A stretch of DNA of 64,000 nucleotides from Nocardia arthritidis (GTDB taxonomy: Bacteria; Actinomycetota; Actinomycetes; Mycobacteriales; Mycobacteriaceae). The stretch lies in the NCBI RefSeq assembly GCF_011801145.1, contig NZ_CP046172.1:1736001-1800000 (forward strand), written 5' to 3'. A program made the translations under genes and the position numbers. The notes below the pieces were generated by a model that had not been told where the DNA came from, did not search any database, and saw only the letters and a program-made list of their open reading frames with translations. The number at the start of each line of letters is the position of its first letter. The first letter of the stretch is position 1. This document shows positions 45,571 through 53,880 of the stretch, piece by piece.

Positions 45571-46584
45571 ATGAGGTACCGACTCGCCGCCCGCCCGCGC
45601 ATTCACGAGCTGGACGCGGTTCGTGGGTTCGCGCTGTGCGGCATCCTCGTGGTGAATATCTGGCAGCTCACCGGCATGCGCGAGACCAAGGCGCCCGGCG
45701 TGCTCGACCAGCGGCGGCAGGTGCTTTCGCTGCTGTTCGAGGGGCGGTTCTTCCCGATCTTCTCGTTCCTGTTCGGGCTGAGCTTCGCGTTGTTCCTGGA
45801 GCGGGCCGCCGACCGCACCGATCGTCCGCGAGTCGTTCTGGCGCGCAGGCTGATAGCGCTTGCCGGATTCGGCCTGATCCACCACATCTTCCAGCCGGGC
45901 GAAGCGCTCTTGCCTTACGCCATAGTCGGATTGATGATTCTGCTGCCGGCCACCGCGCTGCCCCGGTGGGTGGTGTTGCTGGCCGGGCTCAGCGGAACCA
46001 TCGCGGTACCGCTGCTGCTCGGCGGCGGATTCGGTTTGGTGCCCGGGCTTTTCCTACTCGGTCTCGCCGCGGCCCGCTTCGACGTCGTGCCGAACCTGAA
46101 CCGCCGGAGTTGGCTGGTCCCCCTGATTTTCGTGGTCGCCGCACCCGCCGCCGTCGTGGCGGGCATCTGGCAGTACCGCACGCCGTTACTCGATCTGGGC
46201 AGTCCGGCCCCGGCCATCGCCGGACTGATCGGCGCGCTCGCCTACCTGACCGGACTATTGCTGTTGCTGCGCACCGAATTCGGCGAGCTGCTCAGCGACC
46301 TGCTCGAACCGCTCGGCAGGATGGCGCTCACCAACTATCTTTCCGCGACCGCGCTGGTGCTGACCGCCGAACGCTATCTGCGACTCCATGATTCGACCCG
46401 CTACGGCATGCTGCTCGCATTGGCCGCGGCGATCATCCTGGTACAGACGGTATTCAGCTACTGGTGGCTGCGGTGGTTCCGCTACGGTCCGCTCGAATGG
46501 ATATGGCGCTGCCTCACCTGGTGGCAGCTGGTGCCGAATCGGCTCACCAGGGACGAACGCCGACGGCTCGCACAGCGGTGGTGA
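45571..46584 (+). CDS. DUF418 family membrane protein
   Basis: About 337 residues with eight or more helices. N-terminal IHELDAVRGFALCGILVVNI is the acyltransferase-3/DUF418 opening; FEGRFFPIFSFLFGLSFALFLERA and the C-terminal YGPLEWIWRCLTW (PLEWxWR signature) are diagnostic of DUF418. Function unknown; possibly acyl or glycan transfer at the membrane. ATG 45571, or GTG 45553. Convergent with the P450 gene, two bases apart. Confidence 0.88.
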   Translation: MRYRLAARPRIHELDAVRGFALCGILVVNIWQLTGMRETKAPGVLDQRRQVLSLLFEGRFFPIFSFLFGLSFALFLERAADRTDRPRVVLARRLIALAGFGLIHHIFQPGEALLPYAIVGLMILLPATALPRWVVLLAGLSGTIAVPLLLGGGFGLVPGLFLLGLAAARFDVVPNLNRRSWLVPLIFVVAAPAAVVAGIWQYRTPLLDLGSPAPAIAGLIGALAYLTGLLLLLRTEFGELLSDLLEPLGRMALTNYLSATALVLTAERYLRLHDSTRYGMLLALAAAIILVQTVFSYWWLRWFRYGPLEWIWRCLTWWQLVPNRLTRDERRRLAQRW

Positions 46585-46586
46585 GA

Positions 46587-47777
46587 TCAGGCGAGGCGCA
46601 CCGGCAGGGTCAGCGGGCCGCGATGCCGGAATCCGGAACGCCAGCCGAGCGTCGATTCCGCGACGGTGAGTGCGATCCCGGGCCAGCGGGTGAAAACCTG
46701 GTCGATGGTGGTCGCGGTGACGGTGTGTACCAGCGCGGTGCCCAGGCAGGCGTGGGTGCCGTAGCCGAGGCCGAGGTGGGGGTTCCGGGTTCGGGCTAGA
46801 TCCAATTCGCTTGGCGCATCGAAGATTTCCGGGTCGTGGTTGGCCGATGCGAGGCAGAGTAGGACGGTCTGGCCTGCTTTGATGGTGTGGGTGCCGATGG
46901 TCAGATCGGTTAGGGCGAAGCGCGGACCGGTCAGCACCTGTGGGGACAGGTAGCGCAGCAGCTCGTCTACGGCTCGATGGGAATTCATCGGATCGCCGAG
47001 CAATGACCGCTGGTCCGCGCGGTCCAGCAGCGTGAGGATCCCACCCGCGACCAGATCGACGAGCACCTCGTACCAGACGAACAGCAGATAGAACAGCAGA
47101 CCCGTCAGCTCGTCGTCATCGAGGTGACCGGCACGGTGCGCGGCGACGAGGCGGCCGAGCACGGTGTCGTCGCGTGGCCGCTCTTTCGTCGTCGCGATGA
47201 CCGACAGCATGACGTCGAGGGTGTCCCGCGCCCGCGGTGGCTCGGCGGACGGCATCAGTGTCGAATTCGCCCATACCGCAAGGGCTTCGCGCGCGGGCTC
47301 GGTGAGACCGAGCAGCTCGCCGAGGACCGCGGCGGGCAGCGGCACCGCGAGCCGCTCGACCAGATCCACCTCGTCGTCCGTATTCAGCTCGCGCAGAATC
47401 GGTTCCACCAAACGCGGTGCCAGGGTGGTCCATTCGGCGAGCCGGCGCGGTGACAGCTCGCCGGTGACGATCCGGCGGAGCCGGGCGTGATCCGCCGGGG
47501 CCGCGTTGGCCAGGCTCGTCTCCAACTGCGGCGGCAGCGCGAACCCGCGATAGTCATCCGAATTCGCATGCCGCACATGGGTGGTCAGCCGCTCATCCAG
47601 CAGCCCCGCCCGCACCTGCGAGTACCGCGTGACGAGCCACGCGGGTGGCCCATCCGGTGTCCGCACCCGGTGCACACCCCCATCGGCCCGCAATCGGTCC
47701 AGCGTCGCCCACGGATCCGCAGCGAACCCGGTATCGAATACCTCGATCACCCGGCCATCGTCGCATCCCAGAACCAC
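46587..47777 (-). CDS. Cytochrome P450 with atypical I helix
   Basis: 396-residue soluble bacterial P450. The heme-thiolate loop LGLGYGTHACLGTAL has Leu where Phe is usual; the K-helix ExxR is intact (VDELLRYLSP). The I helix reads LLFYLLFVWYEVLVDLV instead of the AGxxT pattern: Ala-Gly are Val-Trp, the acid Glu is kept and the catalytic Thr is Val. This suggests altered O2 activation or peroxide-type chemistry. GTG 47777 with ggaag upstream (alternative GTG 47750). Six bases after the NmrA-like gene, so probably one operon. Confidence 0.88.
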   Translation of the reverse strand: MVLGCDDGRVIEVFDTGFAADPWATLDRLRADGGVHRVRTPDGPPAWLVTRYSQVRAGLLDERLTTHVRHANSDDYRGFALPPQLETSLANAAPADHARLRRIVTGELSPRRLAEWTTLAPRLVEPILRELNTDDEVDLVERLAVPLPAAVLGELLGLTEPAREALAVWANSTLMPSAEPPRARDTLDVMLSVIATTKERPRDDTVLGRLVAAHRAGHLDDDELTGLLFYLLFVWYEVLVDLVAGGILTLLDRADQRSLLGDPMNSHRAVDELLRYLSPQVLTGPRFALTDLTIGTHTIKAGQTVLLCLASANHDPEIFDAPSELDLARTRNPHLGLGYGTHACLGTALVHTVTATTIDQVFTRWPGIALTVAESTLGWRSGFRHRGPLTLPVRLA

Positions 47778-47783
47778 CGGTGC

Positions 47784-48593
47784 CTACTTCCGGTGCCAGA
47801 CCCGATCCACGTAGGATTCGAAATCCCTTGCGGGACGGCCTAGTACGCGCTGTACGCCGTCGGTCGGCGGGGTGTTGGTCCCGGTGCGCATCAGTTCGAA
47901 CATGACGCCGAGTTCGGTCGCGACCGCCGCCGGATAACCCGCGGCGAGCAGTTCGTCCTCGTAGGCCTGCGGTGTCAGCTCGGCGTACTCGATGGTGCGC
48001 CCGGATGCGGCGGCGATGGCCGCCACGGCCTCGGCGAAGGTGATGGCGCGTGGGCCGGACAGCTCATAGATCTGTCCGGCGTGCCCATCGCGGGTGAGCA
48101 GCGCCGCGGCCACGTCGGCAACATCTTCCGCGTCGATGAATGATTCGCCGACCGCGCCGATCGGGAGGGCCAGTCGCCCCGCCAGCAATGGTGCGTGCCA
48201 AAGGTCTTCATCGAAGTTCTGATCGAAGTTGTTGGCGCGGATGATCGTCCAGTCCACGCCCGCGGCGCGGACAGCGTCCTCGGCGGCTGACATCCCATGG
48301 CCGAATCGTCCGCCGGTGTGTTCGATGCCACGTCCGGACAGCACGACCAACCGCCGCACACCGCTCGCCACCGCCCGAGCGACGAAGGGGGACACCGGCG
48401 CCGGATCATCCGGTGCGATCAGATAGACCGCGTCCGCCTCCGCCAGCGGCGCCGTCCAGGAATCGGGTTCGGACCAGTCGAAGCGCACCTCACCGGATCG
48501 CGACGCGGCGAGCACCTTCTCGCCCTCGTCGCGCAGCCGTCCGACCACACGCCGTCCCGTTTTACCCGTCGCGCCGAGTACCAGAATCGTCAT
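47784..48593 (-). CDS. NmrA/NAD(P)H-binding atypical SDR
   Basis: 269-residue NmrA-like protein: N-terminal Rossmann loop MTILVLGATGKTGRRVVGRL, YLIAPDDPAPVSPFVARAVASGVRRLVVLSG, VDWTIIRANNFDQNFDEDL and AEDVADVAAALLT. Related to TMR/azoreductase-type or regulatory NAD(P)H sensors; catalytic Tyr absent. ATG start. Divergent from an AraC gene across 216 bp containing a 45-nt direct repeat pair, and followed by the P450. Confidence 0.87.
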   Translation of the reverse strand: MTILVLGATGKTGRRVVGRLRDEGEKVLAASRSGEVRFDWSEPDSWTAPLAEADAVYLIAPDDPAPVSPFVARAVASGVRRLVVLSGRGIEHTGGRFGHGMSAAEDAVRAAGVDWTIIRANNFDQNFDEDLWHAPLLAGRLALPIGAVGESFIDAEDVADVAAALLTRDGHAGQIYELSGPRAITFAEAVAAIAAASGRTIEYAELTPQAYEDELLAAGYPAAVATELGVMFELMRTGTNTPPTDGVQRVLGRPARDFESYVDRVWHRK

Positions 48594-48688
48594 GCTTCGA
48601 GTCAATCGCGGCGGCCGTCGGCGAACCATCGGCGAACGTCCTCGATCCATGTCCATTCGTCCGCCGAATGGACGCTGCCGGCGAGGCC

Positions 48689-48733
48689 GTCCTCGGATCA
48701 GCGCACGGCCGGAGCGACTGCGGAGATACGCCT
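48689..48733 (+). repeat. 45-nt dispersed repeat, copy B
   Basis: gtcctcggatcagcgcacgg, then ccggagcgactgcggagatacgcct. First unit of a direct repeat in the NmrA/AraC divergent region; about 85 percent identical to copy C. Confidence 0.6.
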
Positions 48734-48753
48734 GATGCCGCTGTGGGCGAGGA

Positions 48754-48798
48754 CGTCCTCAGTCCGCGCACGGCCGGAGCGAATGCGGAGGTACGCCT
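48754..48798 (+). repeat. 45-nt dispersed repeat, copy C
   Basis: cgtcctcagtccgcgcacgg, then ccggagcgaatgcggaggtacgcct, 11 bp before the AraC GTG. Closely matches copy A after the mce operon, in opposite orientation. Confidence 0.6.
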
Positions 48799-48809
48799 AG
48801 AGTGGCTGG

Positions 48810-49670
48810 GTGGACCCGTTCGACGATCTGCTGCGTAGTGTGCGCGCCGAGGGCGCGATATTCGGCAAACCGGTGCTTTCGGCGCCGTTCGCACTGCGCT
48901 TCACCGATGGCGCCGCGCTGACGCTGTGTGTTCCGCTGCGTGGCTCGGGCTGGTTGGTCACGGCCGATCAGCGGCAACGCATCGAGGTGGGGGAGGTGGC
49001 CATCGTGCGCGGCCCGGATCCGTTCGTCTTCACCGACGATCCGGATCGCGGCGACGAGCCGACCGACATCGCGGGATGGTCGGCCGAGCAACCCACCGGC
49101 GACACCGTGCTGTTGGCCGGAACGTATCAGGTGCGCCGCGCGGTGCCCGCCCGACTGCTGCGCGTGCTGCCGCCGCTGCTCACGGTGCCCGACGGCGAGG
49201 ATTGCGCACCGCTGCGCGAGTATCTGGAAGGGCAACTGGTGGGCGGGCATCCGGGCCGTCAGATCGTGCTGGATCGCCTCCTCGACTGGTTGCTGGTCTG
49301 CACCCTGCGCGACTGGTTCGACGCGACCGCGCCGGCCTGGTACCAGGCCTTGAGTGATCCGGTGATCGGGCCGGTGCTGCGGGCGATGCACGAAACACCC
49401 GGCGCACCTTGGACATTGGCCACGCTGGCGACCGAGGCGGGCGTCTCCCGGACCACCTTGGCCAAGCGGTTCGCCGAGACCGTCGGCGAACCGCCCCTCG
49501 CCTACCTCACCGACTGGCGGATGACGGTGGCCGCCGACCTGCTCGCCGAACCGGGCGCCACCGTGAGTTCGGTCGCCCGCCGGGTCGGCTACGCCGACGC
49601 CTTCGGTTTCAGCTCCGCATTCAAGCGGGTCCGCGGCGTCAGCCCGAGCGCCTACCTCCGCTCGGCCTGA
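48810..49670 (+). CDS. AraC regulator with cupin_6 domain
   Basis: 286 residues. N-terminal AraC_binding_2/cupin_6 sensing domain (LCVPLRGSGWLVTADQRQRIEVGEVAIVRG) and C-terminal double HTH (WTLATLATEAGVSRTTLAKRFAETVGEPPLAYLTDWRM; SVARRVGYADAFGFSSAFKRVRGVSPSAYLRS). GTG start. Regulators of this architecture usually sit divergent from the oxidoreductase or NmrA-like gene they control, as here. Confidence 0.9.
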   Translation: MDPFDDLLRSVRAEGAIFGKPVLSAPFALRFTDGAALTLCVPLRGSGWLVTADQRQRIEVGEVAIVRGPDPFVFTDDPDRGDEPTDIAGWSAEQPTGDTVLLAGTYQVRRAVPARLLRVLPPLLTVPDGEDCAPLREYLEGQLVGGHPGRQIVLDRLLDWLLVCTLRDWFDATAPAWYQALSDPVIGPVLRAMHETPGAPWTLATLATEAGVSRTTLAKRFAETVGEPPLAYLTDWRMTVAADLLAEPGATVSSVARRVGYADAFGFSSAFKRVRGVSPSAYLRSA

Positions 49671-49739
49671 GCACGGCCGCAATTCGGATGCGACGCGATG
49701 GCTGTATGCGCGACGATGACGGCGGAAGGGGTGGTGATC

Positions 49740-50108
49740 ATGGAGCAAAATGCGGTGACCGTGCTCTGGCGGCCGACGGGTCCGGCGGAGTTGGCGCTGG
49801 TCGCGGGCACTGGTTGGCGGGCATGGCCGCCTCGGCTGCCGGATCAGCCGATCTTCTATCCGGTGCTCTCCGAGGATTACGCGGTCATGATCGCGCGGGA
49901 CTGGAACGTGCCCGCCTCCGGTGCCGGATATGTCACTCGGTTCTCGGTGGAGACGAATTATCTTGCGCGGTACGAGGTTCAGCAGGTCGGTGGCCGGGAG
50001 ATCCTCGAATACTGGATTCCGGCCGAGGAACTCGACGAATTCAACGCCCATATCATTGGGAAAATCGAAGTGGTGCACTGCTTTCCGGATGATGCGCCGC
50101 TGCCGTGA
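49740..50108 (+). CDS. Conserved hypothetical protein
   Basis: 122 residues from the ATG at 49740 (gaagggg upstream). Contains LWRPTGPAELALVAGTGWRAWPPRLPDQPIFYPVL and YAVMIARDWNVPASGAGYVTRF, ending EYWIPAEELDEFNAHIIGKIEVVHCF. I recognise this as a recurring actinobacterial family without assigned function. No signal or membrane segment. Ends one base from the convergent VIT gene. Confidence 0.7.
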   Translation: MEQNAVTVLWRPTGPAELALVAGTGWRAWPPRLPDQPIFYPVLSEDYAVMIARDWNVPASGAGYVTRFSVETNYLARYEVQQVGGREILEYWIPAEELDEFNAHIIGKIEVVHCFPDDAPLP

Positions 50109-50828
50109 TCAGATTCCCGATATCCCGGCGAGCTGGCCGATGCCGTAGGTGACGGCCATGGCCAGCGCGCCGCCGATCACCACTCGCAGTACCGCGCGGC
50201 CGCGGGAGCTGCCGCCGAGGCGGGCGCTCAGCGAACCGGTGATGGCGAGTGCGATCAGCACTGCCGCGAAGGTCACCGGGATGCGGGCGGTGACCGGCGG
50301 CAGCAGGATGGCGAGCAGCGGGAGCAGCGCGCCGAGGGTGAAGGAGACGGCCGAGGAGAACGCGGCCTGCCATGGGTTGGTCAATTCATTTGGGTTCAAA
50401 CCCAATTCGGCCTCGGCGTGGGCGGTGAAGGCGTCGTGCGCGGTGAGTTCCTCGGCCACCTTGCGCGCCGTCTCCGCCGACAGTCCCTTGTCCCGGTAGA
50501 TGCCCGCCAGCTCGGTCAGTTCGTAGCCGGGTTCGTCGCGCAGCTCCCTGCGCTCCTTCGCCAGCAGCGCGCGCTCGGAGTCGCGCTGGGTGCTGACCGA
50601 GACGTATTCGCCCACCGCCATGGAGATGGCGCCCGCGCTGAGCCCGGCGATGCCCGCGGTGAAGATGGCGTTGGTGCTGGTCGTCGCCGCGGCGACACCG
50701 ACGACCAGGCCCGCGGTGGATACGATGCCGTCGTTCGCACCGAGTACGCCCGCGCGCAGCCAGTTCAGCCGCGAGGCCAGACCCTCGCCGTGCGGTTCGT
50801 GCGGATGCGCACCGGTTGGCTCGTTCAC
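50109..50828 (-). CDS. VIT1/CCC1 family Fe2+/Mn2+ transporter
   Basis: 239-residue membrane protein of the vacuolar iron transporter family with five helices. NWLRAGVLGANDGIVSTAGLVVGVA in helix 1 (the metal-binding Asp) and AGAISMAVGEYVSVSTQRDSE after helix 2 are diagnostic. A cytosolic helical segment (ELAGIYRDKGLSAETARKVAEELT) carries acidic metal ligands, and the last two helices end with ITGSLSARLGGSSRGRAVLRVVIGG. GTG start. Moves iron or manganese out of the cytosol. Confidence 0.9.
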   Translation of the reverse strand: MNEPTGAHPHEPHGEGLASRLNWLRAGVLGANDGIVSTAGLVVGVAAATTSTNAIFTAGIAGLSAGAISMAVGEYVSVSTQRDSERALLAKERRELRDEPGYELTELAGIYRDKGLSAETARKVAEELTAHDAFTAHAEAELGLNPNELTNPWQAAFSSAVSFTLGALLPLLAILLPPVTARIPVTFAAVLIALAITGSLSARLGGSSRGRAVLRVVIGGALAMAVTYGIGQLAGISGI

Positions 50829-50890
50829 CTGCCGCAGCCTATGCCAAAGACCGGACGGTTTCGATGAGGGCCGCGCGTTGCCGTGCCGAA

Positions 50891-52126
50891 TTACCGGCTG
50901 GCGGGCACGGGGGTCTCGTCCCAGTGGACGCGGTGCTGGTACATCCACTGGATGCTGCCGATGCCCTGCTTCGCGGCCTTCCGGAGAAATATCGGCATCA
51001 GTTGACGGAACACCCAGCGGCCGACGGCATTGGTGGACGAGCGGGCGGCGCTGGTCGCCGCCCCGTGCCTGACGATCCGCTCGACGCGTTCCCGGCGACT
51101 CGCCTCGAAGGCGGCCAAAGCCTTTGCGGTGTCGGGAATGTCGCGTAGGCACTGGGCCAGGACGACGGCATCCTCGACCGCCAGCGAAACGCCCTGCCCG
51201 GACGATGACGCGACGGCGTGCGCGGCGTCGCCGACGATCACCATATTGTCGTTGTGCCACTTCTGCACGGACGGCATGTCGTACTGATTGAAGGCGGGTA
51301 CGAAGGTCTCGTCGCCGGTGGCCGCGACGATGCGGGCCGCCGGTGTGTCGTCGACGCCGACCAGCTCGACCAGCCGCTCGCGCCAGTCACCGGGCCGGGA
51401 CGCGGCGAGCTCTTCCCGCGAAAGTTCCTTGGTGGCAGGGATATTCGTGAACCACCAGATCTCACCGTCCGGTGCGACGTGGTAGCCGAAGAACGTTTGT
51501 TTGCCGACGACCATGTTGTAGTCGCCGATCCGCAGTCCGAACTTCTTGTACAGCGTGCGGTCGGTGACGAAGCCGCCGAGCCCGTAGATGCCGAGGAAGT
51601 GTGCCTTCGGCGCCGTCGGATCGATGATTTCCCTTGTGCGGGAACGAATTCCATCCGCACCGATGAGCAGGTCCGCGGTCGCGCTCGAGCCGTCGGCGAA
51701 GGTGACGAGCACGCCGCCGTCCGGGGTCGGCCGCGCGTCGACCATGCGCTTGTCGAATTCGAATCGGATGCCGCGGCGCACGGCCTCGTCGGTCAGCGCC
51801 CGGTACAGGTCCCGGCGTTTGACGCTGTGGGTGACGGTGCCGTCGGGCAGGGTGCCGCCGACCGGCACATCGGCGATGTGCTTGTTGGCGCTGGTGAAGA
51901 ACGACAGCGTGTCGGTCGGGTGGCCGACGCCGGTGACCACCGGATCGACGTCGATCTGCGACAGCGCCTGCAGCCCGTTCACCGCGACCGTCAGGTACGC
52001 GCCGAGCTGTTCACCGGCCACCTCGTGGTACGCCTCGTAGATGACCGGCTCCAGTCCGGCCTTCTGCAGTGCCATCGCGGTCACCGGTCCGGCGATGCCG
52101 CCGCCGATGATCAGGGCCTTCTTCAT
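50891..52126 (-). CDS. FAD-dependent monooxygenase (third paralogue)
   Basis: 411 residues, same family as the 20.0-22.6 kb pair: GGGIAGPVTAMALQKAGLEP, KRRDLYRALTDEA, LIGADGIRSRTRE, MVIVGDAAHAVASSSGQGVS. More distant from the two tandem copies than they are from each other; it has a longer middle domain (YKKFGLRIGDYNMVVGKQTFFGY). ATG start. Divergent from a MarR gene with a palindrome between them, so probably induced by its own substrate or a related phenolic. Confidence 0.87.
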   Translation of the reverse strand: MKKALIIGGGIAGPVTAMALQKAGLEPVIYEAYHEVAGEQLGAYLTVAVNGLQALSQIDVDPVVTGVGHPTDTLSFFTSANKHIADVPVGGTLPDGTVTHSVKRRDLYRALTDEAVRRGIRFEFDKRMVDARPTPDGGVLVTFADGSSATADLLIGADGIRSRTREIIDPTAPKAHFLGIYGLGGFVTDRTLYKKFGLRIGDYNMVVGKQTFFGYHVAPDGEIWWFTNIPATKELSREELAASRPGDWRERLVELVGVDDTPAARIVAATGDETFVPAFNQYDMPSVQKWHNDNMVIVGDAAHAVASSSGQGVSLAVEDAVVLAQCLRDIPDTAKALAAFEASRRERVERIVRHGAATSAARSSTNAVGRWVFRQLMPIFLRKAAKQGIGSIQWMYQHRVHWDETPVPASR

Positions 52127-52163
52127 GGTGGTTCTCCGCTTCGATCTCTCGATTGTGATGTAT

Positions 52164-52176
52164 CTTGGTAATCAAG
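52164..52176. promoter_or_regulatory. MarR operator candidate
   Basis: cttg-gtaat-caag within tgtatcttggtaatcaaggcata, in the 81-bp monooxygenase/MarR gap. tatcttg repeats 23 bp downstream. An A/T-rich island typical of a MarR-covered promoter. Confidence 0.5.
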
Positions 52177-52207
52177 GCATATATATCTTGAGCGTCGAGA
52201 GGTTTGA

Positions 52208-52678
52208 ATGTCAAGAGAAAATTTGGACGAGCTTCGGGCGCGGGTCGGACTCGAGTCGCAGGCGTTCCAAGCGGCCGTCGACGACTTCGATCAGGCGGTC
52301 GCGACCACGCTCGGCGTCAATCGGACCGATCTGCGCTGCCTGGAGGTGCTCATGCGGGGCGGGGCGACGCCCGGTGCCTTGGCCGCCGAATTGAGGCTGA
52401 CCAGCGGCAGCGTGACGACGATGCTGGACCGCTTGGCCAAGCTGGATTACATTGCGCGCCACCCCGAGCCGGGGGACCGCCGTAAGGTGCTGGTCAAGAT
52501 CACCCCACATACCCAGAACCGGCTGTGGGAGATGTACGGCCCGATCGTCGAGGAAGGGCAACGCGAATTGGCGAAATACACCGCGGCGGAACTGAAGACG
52601 ATCATCGCCTTCCTGTCCGGCAGTCGCGAGTTACAGGAACGCCAACGCGGCCGGATCGCGGGGCTGGCCTCGGACTAG
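52208..52678 (+). CDS. MarR family transcriptional regulator
   Basis: 156 residues. Winged helix: LRCLEVLMRGGATPGALAAELRLTSGSVTTMLDRLAKLDYIARHPEPGDRRKVLVKIT, with the DRR wing motif of MarR. Helical dimerisation ends on both sides. ATG start. Divergent from the third FAD monooxygenase; likely its phenolic-ligand-released repressor. Confidence 0.92.
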   Translation: MSRENLDELRARVGLESQAFQAAVDDFDQAVATTLGVNRTDLRCLEVLMRGGATPGALAAELRLTSGSVTTMLDRLAKLDYIARHPEPGDRRKVLVKITPHTQNRLWEMYGPIVEEGQRELAKYTAAELKTIIAFLSGSRELQERQRGRIAGLASD

Positions 52679-52726
52679 GCACGTCCTCGAAGTCCCATCC
52701 GGCCGGACTTCGAAGGCGCGTCCTAG
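52675..52726. terminator. Long bidirectional hairpin over two stop codons
   Basis: Central tcgaagtcc / ggacttcga (9-bp stem, 9-nt loop) with outer ctagg / cctag pairs. The outer arms include the TAG of the MarR gene and of the convergent P450 gene. Confidence 0.6.
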
Positions 52727-53880
52727 ATCGGCTGGGCGCTGAGCCGAACGGGTAGTTCCGCGAGGCCGTGCGAGCGCCACGACTCGCGGTACACCAGGTC
52801 CGCGGCCGGAATCGCAAGGCGCGCATCGGGATAGCGCGTGCAGAAGGCGGGCACCACCGCATCGACGATCAGATCGGTGACCTGCGCGCCGAGACAGTAG
52901 TGCGGGCCGCGGCCGAACATCAAGCTGGGGCGGCCGTTTCGGGCCGGATCGGAATCCGCGCCGAACAGTGAAAGCAGGACGGTGCCGCCCTTCGGGATGG
53001 TGTGCTCACCGAAAGTCAGGTCGGTGACGGCGAATCGGCGGATCGCGAAGGGGAGCGGGTTGTGCCGCTCGATCAGTTCGGCGCGGCGGTTCGGCCAGTC
53101 GGCGATGATTGTCCGGCGGTCTTCGGTTTCGAGTAGGGCGGCGATCAGTTCGCCGGTCAGCAATGCCGCGTTTTCCAAGCCTGCCAACAGCAGTAGAAAG
53201 GCCAGCGAAACCAACTCGTCCTCGGATAGTCGGTCCTCGTCGTCGCGCGCACGAATCCAGGAGCTGAGCAGATCGTCGCCCGACTGCTCCCGCTTGGCGG
53301 CCACGAGTTCGGTGATTGTGGTTGTGCACCAGCCGATCGCGGCCATCAAACGCTGGCCCGAAGACTTCGATCGCGCGTCGAAGGTCATCATCGCGTTGGC
53401 TACCTCGCGCATACCCGCGTACAGATCGCTCGGTGCGCCGAGCAGTTCCGCGATTACCAGCGCGGGAACCGGCGTGCACAGCTTTTCCATCAAATCGACT
53501 GCGTCACTGTCCTTGTCGGGCAGCGCCTCGAAAACACTCGCCGTAATCCGGTTGACGGCGGACCGCAGCGATTCGGCGGACCTACGCGAAAACGCCGGTG
53601 CGGCAAGCCGTCTCACCCGACCATGAGTATCGCCGTCCATATTCAGCAGATTGCGATCAAGCGCCGCGGGCAGGCCGAAACCGGTATACCCGCCACCGGA
53701 ATTCCGCTTGTCCAAACTCAACCGCGAATCGGCCAGCAGCCCGGCAACCTCGTCATAGCCCGAGACAACCCAAACCTCTTGCCCCCCAGGCAGCTCCGCC
53801 TTCCGCACACCCCCACGAAACGTCTCATGCTCCGCATGCCGCCCCCGCGCCGCCGTCCCGATCGTCACCGTCTCCACCAT
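52723..53880 (-). CDS. Cytochrome P450 with altered ExxR motif
   Basis: 385-residue P450. Heme loop LMFGRGPHYCLGAQV is canonical. The I helix reads LLLLAGLENAALLTGE, with Asn replacing the catalytic Thr of AGxET. The K helix, normally EELLRxxNP, reads AELIERHNPLPFAIRRF, so the ExxR position holds Glu and Arg is displaced by one. The ATG shares a base with the TGA of the upstream AraC gene and follows ggagcggtg; the open frame upstream of it is non-coding. Acts with ferredoxin partners not encoded here. Confidence 0.87.
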   Translation of the reverse strand: MVETVTIGTAARGRHAEHETFRGGVRKAELPGGQEVWVVSGYDEVAGLLADSRLSLDKRNSGGGYTGFGLPAALDRNLLNMDGDTHGRVRRLAAPAFSRRSAESLRSAVNRITASVFEALPDKDSDAVDLMEKLCTPVPALVIAELLGAPSDLYAGMREVANAMMTFDARSKSSGQRLMAAIGWCTTTITELVAAKREQSGDDLLSSWIRARDDEDRLSEDELVSLAFLLLLAGLENAALLTGELIAALLETEDRRTIIADWPNRRAELIERHNPLPFAIRRFAVTDLTFGEHTIPKGGTVLLSLFGADSDPARNGRPSLMFGRGPHYCLGAQVTDLIVDAVVPAFCTRYPDARLAIPAADLVYRESWRSHGLAELPVRLSAQPI

